DNA of 64,000 nt from NCBI GenBank assembly GCA_966211815.1, contig CBIHOD010000012.1:1-64000 (forward strand), read 5' to 3'. Numbering within the stretch: position 1 is the stretch's first letter; every line of letters begins with the position of its first letter. Under the pieces are notes generated by a model, which worked only from the letters and a program-made list of their open reading frames with translations, was not told where the DNA came from and made no database searches. A program made the translations under genes and the position numbers. Source of the stretch: JANPCX01 sp966211815. GTDB lineage: Bacteria > Pseudomonadota > Gammaproteobacteria > Burkholderiales > Burkholderiaceae_C. Of this stretch, positions 26,930 through 35,309 are shown in pieces.

Positions 26930-27919
26930 TCAAGCGGCGGGCTTGTTCCAAGCCGCCTTGCCCAGGGCCGCCGACAGGTGACCCTGCAGCAATTGCAGGC
27001 GCCGCGGCAGCGGCGAATCGGCGGGGCGCGGCGGCAGCACCCACTGCACGTCGGCGTCGCGCACGCCCCAGCCCGGCAGCACCTGGACCAGCTCGCCGCG
27101 GCGCAGCGCGCCGTGCACGTCCCACATCGAACGCAGCATGATCCCGTGGCCCGACAGCGCCCAGTCGCGCACCACCTCGCCGCTGTTGCTCGACAGCGGC
27201 CCGGCGACCCGGACCGACACCTGCCACGCGCCGGCCGGCGGCTTCCTCCCCGGCGTTCCCAGGCGCTGGAGCTGCCACAGGGCGGGCGGCTGGTCCGCCT
27301 CGCGCACGGTCAGGCAGGCGTGCCGGGCCAGATCCTGCGGGCTGACCGGCCGGCCCGCGCGCTTCAGGTAAGACGGCGCGGCCACCAGCACCCGGTGGTT
27401 GCGCGCGAGCGCCTGCACCCTCAGGTCGGACTGCCGCGGGCTCCATAACCAGACAGCGGCGTCCAGGCCGTCGGACGCCAGGTCCGGCAGGCGGTCCACC
27501 AGCTGCAGTTGCACCTGGATGAGCGGGTGCTCCGACTGGAAGCCGGCCAGCAGCGGCGCCAGCACGTGCCGCCCGAAGCCGAAGCTGCAAGCCAGCCGGA
27601 TCCGGCCGCGCAGGCCACTGTGGCGGTCCAGCATGCGGTCGGCCAGACCGTCGAAAGCGGCCAGCACCTCGCGCGCGTTCTGCACGAAGGCTTCGCCGTC
27701 GCCGCTGACCCGCAGGCGGCGGGTGCTGCGGTGGAAGAGCTGGAAGCCCAGCCGCGCCTCCAGGGCCGCCAGCTTCTTCGACACCGCCGGAGGTTCCAGC
27801 GCCAGCACCCGGGCCGCGCCGTTGAGGCTGCCGGCCTCCAAGACCGCCACCGCCAGCCGCAGGTCGGCGCGCTCCAGGGAGTCGAGGTCGCGGGGAAGGT
27901 CGCGTTGCTTGTCTTTCAT
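26930..27919 (-). CDS. LysR-family transcriptional regulator
   Basis: 329 residues: helix-turn-helix LRLAVAVLEAGSLNGAARVL, EPPAVSKKLAALEARLGF and LFHRSTRRLRVSGDGE, followed by an effector domain with RIRLACSFGFGRHVLAPLL. The branch resembles CrgA/DsdC-like regulators. It is divergent from the dehalogenase-like hydrolase, with 70 bases between, so it probably controls that hydrolase-tartrate dehydrogenase operon. Confidence 0.92.
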   Translation of the reverse strand: MKDKQRDLPRDLDSLERADLRLAVAVLEAGSLNGAARVLALEPPAVSKKLAALEARLGFQLFHRSTRRLRVSGDGEAFVQNAREVLAAFDGLADRMLDRHSGLRGRIRLACSFGFGRHVLAPLLAGFQSEHPLIQVQLQLVDRLPDLASDGLDAAVWLWSPRQSDLRVQALARNHRVLVAAPSYLKRAGRPVSPQDLARHACLTVREADQPPALWQLQRLGTPGRKPPAGAWQVSVRVAGPLSSNSGEVVRDWALSGHGIMLRSMWDVHGALRRGELVQVLPGWGVRDADVQWVLPPRPADSPLPRRLQLLQGHLSAALGKAAWNKPAA

Positions 27920-27931
27920 TCCAGTCTGGAA
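27919..27931. promoter_or_regulatory. TTCCAG-T-CTGGAA palindrome at the LysR start
   Basis: A perfect 6-bp dyad with a single central base overlaps the first base of the LysR coding region (minus strand) and extends upstream. It could be an autoregulatory operator; it is shorter than a classic T-N11-A box. Confidence 0.35.
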
Positions 27932-27989
27932 CTTCTGAAGTGGCCCATTGTTTCTTGATGGATCTTAGTCGCAGGTCGAGAATCCGCCC

Positions 27990-28913
27990 ATGTTCGAAGC
28001 TTTCCAAACCCAAGATTTCTCCCTGGCGGACGGCGTGCGCATCCGCGGCCGGCTGGGAGGCTCCGGCCCGCCCCTGCTGCTGCTGCATGGCCATCCGCAG
28101 ACCCATGCCATGTGGCACCGGGTGGCGGACGGGCTGGCGCGGCACTTCAGCGTGGTGGCGCTCGACCTGCGCGGCTACGGCGATTCCTCCCGCCCGCCGG
28201 CCGACGAGGCGCACGCCAACCACGGCAAAAGGGCGATGGCGCGCGACGCCGCCGAGGTGATGTCGCAGCTCGGCCACGAGCGGTTCCAAGTCGCCGCCCA
28301 TGACCGCGGCGCTCGCGTGGCGCACCGCCTGGCCATGGACCACCCCGCGCGCGTGTCGCGCCTGATGCTGCTGGACATCGCGCCCACGCTGGCGATGTAC
28401 CGCGGCGCCGGCGAGGAATTCGCCAAGGCCTATTGGCACTGGTTCTTCCTCATCCAGCCACCGCCGCTGCCGGAGCGCCTGATCGAGGCCGACCCGGCCG
28501 GCTACCTGCGCGACGTGGTGCGCCGCCGCGCCCCGGCCGAGACCTTCTCGCCCGAGGCCTGGGCCGAGTACGAACGCTGCGTCGGCATCCCGGGCACGGC
28601 CGCGTCGATCTGCGAAGACTACCGCGCCTCCGCCGGCATCGACCTGGAACACGACCGAGAGGACCTGCGTCTGGGCCGCAGGCTGGAGCCGCCGCTCAGG
28701 GTGCTGTGGGGCGCCCGCGGCACCGTCGCCCGCTGCTTCGACGTGCTCGGCCTGTGGCGCGAAGTCGCCGCCGACGTGGGCGGCCGCGCCCTGGATTGCG
28801 GCCACTACATCGCGGAGGAAGCGCCGGGCGAACTGCTCGCCGAGATGCTCGGCTTCTTCCTTCCGTCCCATTCCGACCCAACCACCGGCGCCGGCGCCGA
28901 GAACGCAACATGA
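27990..28913 (+). CDS. alpha/beta hydrolase, haloacetate (fluoroacetate) dehalogenase-like
   Basis: 307-residue alpha/beta hydrolase. The residues that define fluoroacetate dehalogenases are all present at nearly the published positions: nucleophile Asp105 with Arg106 and Arg109 (AAHDRGARVAHR), acid Asp129 (MLLDIAP), halide pocket His150-Trp151 (AYWHWFF) and Tyr212 (CEDYRAS), and catalytic His273 (LDCGHYIAEE). The oxyanion loop is LLLLHGHPQTHAMWH. It hydrolyses a carbon-halogen bond of small haloacids, giving glycolate from haloacetate, if true to type; epoxide hydrolases are the nearest alternative. Its stop overlaps the tartrate dehydrogenase start (ATGA). Confidence 0.82.
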   Translation: MFEAFQTQDFSLADGVRIRGRLGGSGPPLLLLHGHPQTHAMWHRVADGLARHFSVVALDLRGYGDSSRPPADEAHANHGKRAMARDAAEVMSQLGHERFQVAAHDRGARVAHRLAMDHPARVSRLMLLDIAPTLAMYRGAGEEFAKAYWHWFFLIQPPPLPERLIEADPAGYLRDVVRRRAPAETFSPEAWAEYERCVGIPGTAASICEDYRASAGIDLEHDREDLRLGRRLEPPLRVLWGARGTVARCFDVLGLWREVAADVGGRALDCGHYIAEEAPGELLAEMLGFFLPSHSDPTTGAGAENAT

Positions 28914-29998
28914 AAAAACAACACCGCATCGCAGTCATCGCCGGCGACGGCATCGGCAAGGAAACCATGCCGGAAGGCATCCGCGTGCTCGACGCCGCGG
29001 CCAGGCGCTTCGGCATTTCGCTGCAGTTCGACCACTTCGACTTCTCCAGCGTGGACTATTTCGAGCGCCACGGCCAGATGCTGCCGGACGACTGGAAAGA
29101 GCAGATCGGCGGGCACGACGCCATCTACTTCGGCGCGGTGGGCTGGCCGGACAAGGTGCCCGACCACGTGTCGCTCTGGGGCTCACTGCTGAAGTTCCGG
29201 CGCGAGTTCGACCAGTACGTGAACCTGAGGCCGGCCAAGCTGATGCCCGGCATCCGCTCGCCGCTGGTCGACCGGCAGGGCAGGCCCCTGCAGCCCGGCG
29301 AGATCGACATGCTCATCGTGCGCGAGAACACCGAAGGCGAGTATTCCAGCATCGGCGGCCGCATGTACGAGGGCACCGACCGGGAGATCGCGATCCAGGA
29401 GACCGTGATGTCCCGCACCGGCGTCGACCGCGTGCTGAAGTTCGCCTTCGAGTTGGCGCAGGCGCGGCCGCGGCGCAAGCTCACTTCGGCGACCAAGAGC
29501 AACGGCATCGCCATCACGATGCCGTTCTGGGACGAGCGGGTGGAAGCGATGGCGCGGCAATACCCCGGGGTCTCGGTCGACCGCTTCCACATCGACATCC
29601 TGACCGCCCATTTCGTGCAGAGGCCGCAGCAGTTCGACGTGGTGGTGGCCAGCAACCTGTTCGGCGACATCCTGTCCGACCTCGGCCCCGCCTGCACCGG
29701 CACCATCGGCATCGCCCCGTCGGCCAACCTCAACCCGAGCGGGCAGTGGCCCTCATTGTTCGAGCCGGTGCACGGTTCCGCGCCCGACATCGCGGGCCGC
29801 GGCATCGCCAACCCGATCGGCCAGATCTGGTCCGGCGCGATGCTGCTCGGCAGCCTCGGCCACGCCGACGCGGAGCAGGCTGTCGTCCAGGCGATCGAGC
29901 GCTACCTGCAGCCCGATTCGCAGGCGCCGAAGACGCCCGACATCGGCGGCCAGGCGTGCACTTCCGACGTGGGCAAAGCCATCGCGTCCCTGCTGTAG
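28910..29998 (+). CDS. tartrate dehydrogenase/decarboxylase (TtuC-like) of the isopropylmalate dehydrogenase family
   Basis: 362-residue NAD-dependent decarboxylating dehydrogenase acting on tartrate, malate or a related 2-hydroxyacid. Family features: IAVIAGDGIGKETMPEGIRV, FGAVGWPDKVPDHVSLWG, the substrate loop LIVRENTEGEYSSIGGRMYE, KSNGIAITMPFWDE, metal-binding NLFGDILSDLGPA, and the NAD site FEPVHGSAPDIAGRGIANP. The WPDKVPDH and SSIGGRMYEGT segments favour TtuC over LeuB. It is coupled by a 4-base stop-start overlap to the hydrolase, so the two probably serve one degradative route. Confidence 0.9.
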   Translation: MKKQHRIAVIAGDGIGKETMPEGIRVLDAAARRFGISLQFDHFDFSSVDYFERHGQMLPDDWKEQIGGHDAIYFGAVGWPDKVPDHVSLWGSLLKFRREFDQYVNLRPAKLMPGIRSPLVDRQGRPLQPGEIDMLIVRENTEGEYSSIGGRMYEGTDREIAIQETVMSRTGVDRVLKFAFELAQARPRRKLTSATKSNGIAITMPFWDERVEAMARQYPGVSVDRFHIDILTAHFVQRPQQFDVVVASNLFGDILSDLGPACTGTIGIAPSANLNPSGQWPSLFEPVHGSAPDIAGRGIANPIGQIWSGAMLLGSLGHADAEQAVVQAIERYLQPDSQAPKTPDIGGQACTSDVGKAIASLL

Positions 29999-30070
29999 CG
30001 GCCCCGGCCACGCATCAGGGAAAGCAAGCATCCCCCTCGAATCGATTGACATAGAATCCCCCTTCCGCGC

Positions 30071-30099
30071 TTGACACGTGTGGCGCACGGGGCTGTAAT
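30071..30099 (+). promoter_or_regulatory. sigma-70 promoter of hupB
   Basis: TTGACA (30071-30076), a 17-base spacer and TGTAAT (30094-30099) match the consensus almost fully. It lies about 110 bases upstream of the hupB start, so the mRNA has a leader of roughly 100 bases. Confidence 0.75.
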
Positions 30100-30207
30100 C
30101 CCCAGACCGCGCGCCCACCCATCCTGCTTGAACCGCTGCCCAAAAAATCCGCTCGAGCGCGTCATCCCAAGCATCCATGTAAGAAACCTTTGAGAGGGGG
30201 TCCCTTC

Positions 30208-30480
30208 GTGAACAAATCTGAATTGATCGAACACATCGCCAAACAGGCAGACATTTCCAAAGCGGCCGCGGCGCGCGCCCTGGAAGCGCTGATCGGCGGT
30301 GTGAAGTCCACGCTCAAGAAGAACAATTCGGTGTCGCTGGTCGGTTTCGGCACCTTCAGCGTCACCAAGCGCGCAGCCCGGTCCGGCCGCAACCCCCGCA
30401 CCGGCGCCACCATCAAGATCAAGTCAGCCAAGGTTCCGAAGTTCCGTCCGGGCAAGGCCCTGAAAGACGCGCTGAACTGA
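30208..30480 (+). CDS. hupB: DNA-binding protein HU
   Basis: 90-residue nucleoid protein of the HU/IHF family: NKSELIEHIAKQADISKAAA, the VGFGTFSVTKRAARSGRNP beta arm region with the proline-bearing tip NPRTGATIKI, and KFRPGKALKDALN. The start is GTG, after GAGAGGGGG. It is a single-copy small gene with a strong promoter and is followed by tRNA-Val and ppiD. Confidence 0.96.
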   Translation: MNKSELIEHIAKQADISKAAAARALEALIGGVKSTLKKNNSVSLVGFGTFSVTKRAARSGRNPRTGATIKIKSAKVPKFRPGKALKDALN

Positions 30481-30495
30481 ACAAGCCTTGAACCG

Positions 30496-30571
30496 GGGTG
30501 CTTAGCTCAGTTGGTAGAGCGGCGCCCTTACAAGGCGTAGGTCGGGGGTTCGAACCCCTCAGCACCCACCA
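30496..30571 (+). tRNA. tRNA-Val (anticodon TAC)
   Basis: A 76-base cloverleaf: acceptor GGGTGCT/AGCACCC, D-loop AGCTCAGTTGGTAGAGC, anticodon loop CTTACAA (anticodon TAC), T-loop GGTTCGAACCCC, and an encoded CCA. It follows hupB by 15 bases and may be processed from the same transcript. Confidence 0.97.
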
Positions 30572-30666
30572 CCGGTTCCGATGCGCCACCCCCCCGCGGG
30601 CCAAGGGCATCTTCAGCGGACGACGCCGCCGCAGGCGTCAGATAAAATCCAAGTTTCACCGTGATG

Positions 30667-30692
30667 CAAAGGCGAACCCAGGTTCGCCTTTG
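30667..30692 (+). terminator. hairpin before ppiD, probable terminator of the hupB/tRNA-Val unit
   Basis: CAAAGGCGAAC and GTTCGCCTTTG form a perfect 11-bp stem with a 4-base loop; the trailing bases are TCACAT, so the T-run is inside the stem (CTTTG). It lies 53 bases upstream of ppiD. A TAAAAT-like -10 at 30642-30648 just before could start the ppiD mRNA, in which case the hairpin is in its leader. Confidence 0.5.
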
Positions 30693-30744
30693 TCACATCT
30701 GCAGCGCCTTCCCAGGCGACCGACCCACCGTTCGAGGCCCACTG

Positions 30745-32670
30745 ATGTTTGACTTCATTCGCTCCAACACGAAGGTGTTCTTCTTCATCTTGTTGGCGCT
30801 GATCATCCCGTCGTTCGTTTTCGTAGGCGTGGATGGGTACCGCCGGTTCGACGAGGGCGGCAACGTCGCGGCCGCCAAGGTGGACGGCAAGAAGATCTCG
30901 CAGGCCGAGTGGGACGCGGCCCACCGCCAGCAGGCCGACCGCATCCGGGCCCAGCAGCCCGACGTAGACCCGAAGCGGCTCGACAGCCCCGAAGTCAAGA
31001 TGCAGGTGCTCGAAGAACTGGTGCGCCAGCGCGTGATCCTCGCGGCGATGGACAAGCTCCACTTCGTGACCTCGGACGACCGGCTCAAGCGATTGTTCGC
31101 CGTCGACCCGCAATTCGCCTCCATCCGCAACGCCGACGGTTCGGTCAACAAGGAACTGCTCGCGGCCCAGGGCATGTCTTCGGAGATGTTCGCGCAGCGG
31201 CTGCGACTGGACTTCTCCGCGCAGCAGGTGCTGCGCGGCATCACCGCCAGCGCCGTCGCGACGCAGGCCACCACCAAGGCCGCGGTCGACCCGCTGTTCC
31301 AACAGCGGGAAGTTCAGCTCCTGGCCTTCCCGGCCCAGAAGCACCTGGCAGGCGTCAAGCCCAGCGACGCCGAAGTCGAAGCCTTCTACAAGGACCCCGC
31401 CAACGCCGCGCGTTTCAAGGCGGCCGAGAGCGCGGACGTCCAATACGTCGTGCTCGACGTCGAGTCCATGAAAAAGGGCATCGCCGTGAACGAGGAGGAG
31501 CTGAAGAAGCACTACGAACAGAACATCGCGCGCTTCACGACGCCGGAAGAGCGCCGCGCCAGCCATGTGCTGGTGAAGGCCGGCAAGGACATGTCGGCCG
31601 ACGACCGCGCCAAGGCGCGGGCCAAGGCTGAAGGACTGCTGGCGGAGATCAAGGCCAAGCCGTCGAGCTTCGCCGACATCGCGCGCAAGAACTCCGACGA
31701 CCCCGGCTCGGCCCAGCGCGGCGGCGACCTCGACTTCTTCGGCCGCGGCCTGATGACCAAGCCCTTCGAAGACGCCGTCTACGGCTTGAAGAAAGTCGGT
31801 GACCTGACGGACCTGGTGGAAAGCGATTTCGGCTTCCACATCATCCAGCTGACGGGCCAGCGCGGCGGCGAGAAGCGCTCCTTCGAATCGGTGCGTGCCG
31901 AGCTGGAGGATGAAGTCCGCACCGAGCAGGCGCAGAAGAAATTCTCCGAGGCGGCGGTGGAGTTCTCCAACACGGTCTACGAGCAATCCGACAGCCTCAA
32001 GCCGGTGGCGGACAAATTCAAGCTCGAGATCCAGAGCGCCGCCGCGGTCGCGCGCGAGCCGCGCGCCGGCTCGGAAGGTCCCTTGGCCAACCCGCGTTTC
32101 CTGGAGCTTTTGTTCGCCGCCGACAGCGTCGACAAAAAGCGCAACACCGAGGCGGTCGACCTCGGCCGCAGCCGCCTGGTGGCGGGTCGCGTGGTCAAGT
32201 ACAACCCGGCCCGGCAGCTGCCGCTGGAAGAGGTGCGCGACTCCGTCCGCCAGGCCCTGGCCGCGCAGCAGGCCGCCGCCCTGGCGCGCAAGGAAGGGGA
32301 GGCCAAGCTCGCCGCCCTGAAGGAAGCGCCGCAGACGCCGTTGGCCGAGCCGGTGGTGAAAATCTCCCGGCTGCAGTCGCGCGAAGTGCCTCCCGCCGTG
32401 CTCGATGCGGTGCTGCGTGCGCCCACCGCGTCCTTGCCGGGTTTCCTGGGTGTGGACCTCGGCGACCAGGGCTATGCCGTGGTGAAACTGATCAGCGTCC
32501 TGCCGGTCGACCCCGCGGTTGCCGACCCCGCGCGTGCGCAGGCGCAATACAGCCAAGCCTGGGCCGAAGCAGAAGCCCAGGCCTACTACGCGGCGCTCAA
32601 GAAGCGGTTCAAGGCTGAAATCACCGCGAAGCCGCAGGCTGCTTCGACGGCCGCTGGCGGTTCGAACTGA
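30745..32670 (+). CDS. ppiD: periplasmic folding chaperone PpiD (SurA-N/parvulin)
   Basis: 641-residue inner-membrane-anchored periplasmic chaperone helping newly exported proteins fold near the Sec translocon. A short cytosolic start (MFDFIRSNTK) precedes one membrane helix (VFFFILLALIIPSFVFVGV), then a SurA-N-like domain, a parvulin domain (ASHVLVKA ... FADIARKNSDDPGSAQRGGD ... FGFHIIQLTG, about residues 270-370) and a C-terminal chaperone-like domain ending with an Ala-rich tail. ATG at 30745 is the start that opens with the membrane anchor. Confidence 0.94.
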   Translation: MFDFIRSNTKVFFFILLALIIPSFVFVGVDGYRRFDEGGNVAAAKVDGKKISQAEWDAAHRQQADRIRAQQPDVDPKRLDSPEVKMQVLEELVRQRVILAAMDKLHFVTSDDRLKRLFAVDPQFASIRNADGSVNKELLAAQGMSSEMFAQRLRLDFSAQQVLRGITASAVATQATTKAAVDPLFQQREVQLLAFPAQKHLAGVKPSDAEVEAFYKDPANAARFKAAESADVQYVVLDVESMKKGIAVNEEELKKHYEQNIARFTTPEERRASHVLVKAGKDMSADDRAKARAKAEGLLAEIKAKPSSFADIARKNSDDPGSAQRGGDLDFFGRGLMTKPFEDAVYGLKKVGDLTDLVESDFGFHIIQLTGQRGGEKRSFESVRAELEDEVRTEQAQKKFSEAAVEFSNTVYEQSDSLKPVADKFKLEIQSAAAVAREPRAGSEGPLANPRFLELLFAADSVDKKRNTEAVDLGRSRLVAGRVVKYNPARQLPLEEVRDSVRQALAAQQAAALARKEGEAKLAALKEAPQTPLAEPVVKISRLQSREVPPAVLDAVLRAPTASLPGFLGVDLGDQGYAVVKLISVLPVDPAVADPARAQAQYSQAWAEAEAQAYYAALKKRFKAEITAKPQAASTAAGGSN

Positions 32671-32778
32671 GCGCGCGGCGCGGTGCGGGGACGGGCGCCA
32701 AGCGCGCCCCCCAGCGCCTGCCGCGGTGACGCGGCTTGGCCGGTCGGTCCGCACTGGTCTATAATCTTTTGCTCTGCG

Positions 32779-32854
32779 GTGGCTGTAGCTCAGTTGGTAG
32801 AGTCCAGGATTGTGATTCCTGTTGTCGTGGGTTCGAGTCCCATCAGCCACCCCA
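32779..32854 (+). tRNA. tRNA-His (anticodon GTG)
   Basis: Cloverleaf with acceptor GTGGCTG/CAGCCAC, D-arm AGCTCAGTTGGTAGAG, anticodon loop TTGTGAT (GTG) and T-loop GGTTCGAGTCCC, ending CCCA. The G at 32778 can supply the extra G-1 typical of tRNA-His, opposite the discriminator C. CCA is encoded. Confidence 0.97.
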
Positions 32855-32874
32855 CAGAACGACTCCTGTTAAAG

Positions 32875-32903
32875 AAATGGCCCTCCGGGGCCATTTTCTT
32901 TTT
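32875..32903 (+). terminator. intrinsic terminator after tRNA-His
   Basis: AAATGGCCC-TCCG-GGGCCATTT followed by TCTTTTT. A 9-bp stem and a T-run 21 bases after the tRNA end; it also faces the converging histidine kinase gene. Confidence 0.85.
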
Positions 32904-32933
32904 GGGCGCGGCCCGGGCTGCAGTCGGTGCGAG

Positions 32934-35237
32934 TCAGCGCGATGAGAAACTGTCCACCAGGACTTCGCAGCGGATGCCCCCGCCGGGTTGTTCCGTCCAT
33001 TGCACCGACCCGCCCAGCTGTTTGACGCGTTTGCGCACCCCGCCCAGGCCGAGCCCGTGCGACCAGACCTGGGGGTCGCGCCCGACGCCGTCGTCACCCA
33101 CCGACAGGCGCAGCCGGTTGTGCTTGAGTTCGAGCTCGACATCCACCGTGCGGGCTTGCGAATGCGACATCACGTTGTTGACCAGCTCGCGCAACACCCG
33201 CGTCAGGGCCGACCACTGCACCACCGAGAGCAGCACGTCCTCGTCCATGTCCAGCTTCCAGCGCAAGACCACGTCGGCCGCCGCCAGGCGCTGGGTGAGG
33301 TCGGCCTTCCACTCGGCCGCGGCGTGCGACAACCGCTGGTTGACCACCGCCAGCCCACGCGTCAGTGTCTTGAGGTCTTGAAGCGTGTGGCGCACGTAGG
33401 ACTCCATCTCCGGCGTGCTGGCCTGGTACATCAGTGTCAGGAGGCGCGCTCCGATGTCGTCGTGCAGGTCCTGCGCCAGCCTCAGACGCTCTTCGCTGCG
33501 GCCTTGCTCCACCGCGCGGTCGAACGCCACGGCGCGGCGCAGCTGGTCCACGATGCGGTCGGCCAGCACGGCGTCTTCCGAGTGGAACAGCCGGCGGCCG
33601 CGGTGGGCGTAGCGCATCCGGATCGACCGGGCCGCCGGCGCGGTGTCGGGCTGCCCACCGTCGCCCACGCCGATGAGCGGCAATGGCAGCAGCAGGGTCG
33701 ATCCGCCGTCGACCACCCGCGCCGCCGCGCAAGGCTTGTCGTCGACGACGGCTTCCATCGGGTCGAAAAGGTCGCACAGCAGCTGAAGCATCAGTTCCGT
33801 GCCGCGTTCCGGATGGGCCTCCACGGCGCGTGCGATGCGGTAAAGCTGCTCGAACATGCGTTCGGTGGTGTGCATCTGGCTGCCGCGCACCCGGTCGAGC
33901 ACCCACTGCCTGGCGCCGACATAGACCGCCAAGGCCATGAACAGCGCCAGCGTCAACGAAGTGAACTGGCTTAGCGAGAAGACGGCGACGAAGCCCAGGT
34001 CGAGCAAGGTGGCCACCGTGCTGACCAGCGCCAGCAGCGTGAACTCGCGCATCAAGGCCTGCGCTTTCGAGACGAAAGGCAACACGATCAGCATGCACGA
34101 GAAGAACACGCACCACATCATCGCCAGCGTGGGGACGAGCTTGTGCTGGATCTGCGGCGCCGCATGGCCGCCCCCGGCGACGATGACCGTCAACAGCAGC
34201 CACGCCGACAGGCCCACGGCGGTGAAGCGCCTCAGCACCAGAGAGAACGGGTGCAGGTGCTGCCGGTGCGCGGCGGTGAACAGCGCCGCGACGGCCGCGG
34301 CCGTCGCGGCGCCCGTGGCCTGCACCCACCACCAAGCGTTCGGCAGGGATCCCCGAAGGATGAGCAGGGACAGCGCGCCCGCCCACAGCCATCCGGCCGC
34401 CGCCAGCCAGTCCGAGCCCGGCAGCCGGCGCGGATGCAAGCCGGCCGCCTGGAGCATGGCGGCGGCCGTGCAGAGGTCCAGCGTCATCGGAAGCCAGGCC
34501 TGCAGCGCGACGAAGCCCCACGGGAGACCGAGCAGCGGGCCGGATTCGACGCCCTGGAACAGCAGGTTGGCGGCCTGGCACCCCGCCATCAGCGCGAACA
34601 AGGCGTTCGCGCGGCTCGGCTTGGCCAGCACCACGACCATGGCGACGAGGTGCAACAGCAGTGCCAGGCCGCTGACCAGCCACAACATGGAGGGCAGGTC
34701 CGACACCCGGCCCTCTGCGGTGCGCACTTTCGCGCTGCCGCCGCCGGAGAAGGTCAAGCGGACTTCGGATTGCGACAAGGCGGCGTTCAGCGCCCGTCTC
34801 GCAACGGCATGGGCCAGGCGGTCGCCCTCGGCCACCATCCAACGCGGCGACGGCGCGGCGGCCGGCCGGCCCAAAGGGACGGGGCGACCATCCTCCGTGC
34901 CCTGCACGGACACCAGGCTTTGGCCCATGTAGGGCTGCAGCGATGGCTCGCCGCTGCCGACCAGCACCCATTCGCCCCGCGGGTTGATGTGCCATTGCGC
35001 GTCGACCGTCGGTGTTTCGGCGATCCAACGCGCGTAGACGAGCAGTGCGATGCAGCCGACGAGCGCGGCCGCGACGAGCAAGCGCAATCGCCAGCCCATC
35101 CAGCGCGGCGACAGGGCGGGCTCCCGCGAGGGCGGTGCGCGCCACGGATCGGCGCCCGCGTCGAAAGCGGCGGGCGCCGCCGAGGCGGGGGGCTGCCTGC
35201 GACGTTCCACATGCGCCTCTGGGATGGGTCCCTCCAT
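32934..35237 (-). CDS. membrane sensor histidine kinase, NarL-type partner (HisKA_3)
   Basis: 767 residues. A Pro/Ala/Arg-rich cytosolic start, one helix (LLVAAALVGCIALLVYARW), a periplasmic segment of about 100 residues (ending GRVSDLP), then about seven more helices (to near residue 450), a cytosolic linker, and a HisKA_3/HATPase_c kinase. The phosphorylated histidine is about residue 592 in RLRLAQDLHDDIGARLL; the ATP lid is GDDGVGRD ... GLGLGGVRKR. This eight-helix layout fits kinases that sense extracytoplasmic or membrane signals. It follows the response regulator by 72 bases on the same strand. The ligand is unknown. Confidence 0.88.
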   Translation of the reverse strand: MEGPIPEAHVERRRQPPASAAPAAFDAGADPWRAPPSREPALSPRWMGWRLRLLVAAALVGCIALLVYARWIAETPTVDAQWHINPRGEWVLVGSGEPSLQPYMGQSLVSVQGTEDGRPVPLGRPAAAPSPRWMVAEGDRLAHAVARRALNAALSQSEVRLTFSGGGSAKVRTAEGRVSDLPSMLWLVSGLALLLHLVAMVVVLAKPSRANALFALMAGCQAANLLFQGVESGPLLGLPWGFVALQAWLPMTLDLCTAAAMLQAAGLHPRRLPGSDWLAAAGWLWAGALSLLILRGSLPNAWWWVQATGAATAAAVAALFTAAHRQHLHPFSLVLRRFTAVGLSAWLLLTVIVAGGGHAAPQIQHKLVPTLAMMWCVFFSCMLIVLPFVSKAQALMREFTLLALVSTVATLLDLGFVAVFSLSQFTSLTLALFMALAVYVGARQWVLDRVRGSQMHTTERMFEQLYRIARAVEAHPERGTELMLQLLCDLFDPMEAVVDDKPCAAARVVDGGSTLLLPLPLIGVGDGGQPDTAPAARSIRMRYAHRGRRLFHSEDAVLADRIVDQLRRAVAFDRAVEQGRSEERLRLAQDLHDDIGARLLTLMYQASTPEMESYVRHTLQDLKTLTRGLAVVNQRLSHAAAEWKADLTQRLAAADVVLRWKLDMDEDVLLSVVQWSALTRVLRELVNNVMSHSQARTVDVELELKHNRLRLSVGDDGVGRDPQVWSHGLGLGGVRKRVKQLGGSVQWTEQPGGGIRCEVLVDSFSSR

Positions 35238-35309
35238 GCGAGCAGCGGTTGGTGTGGACGGGAAGGGGGCCGCTGCGGCCGGTCAACGACGCGCCGCGGC
35301 CGGGCGGCG

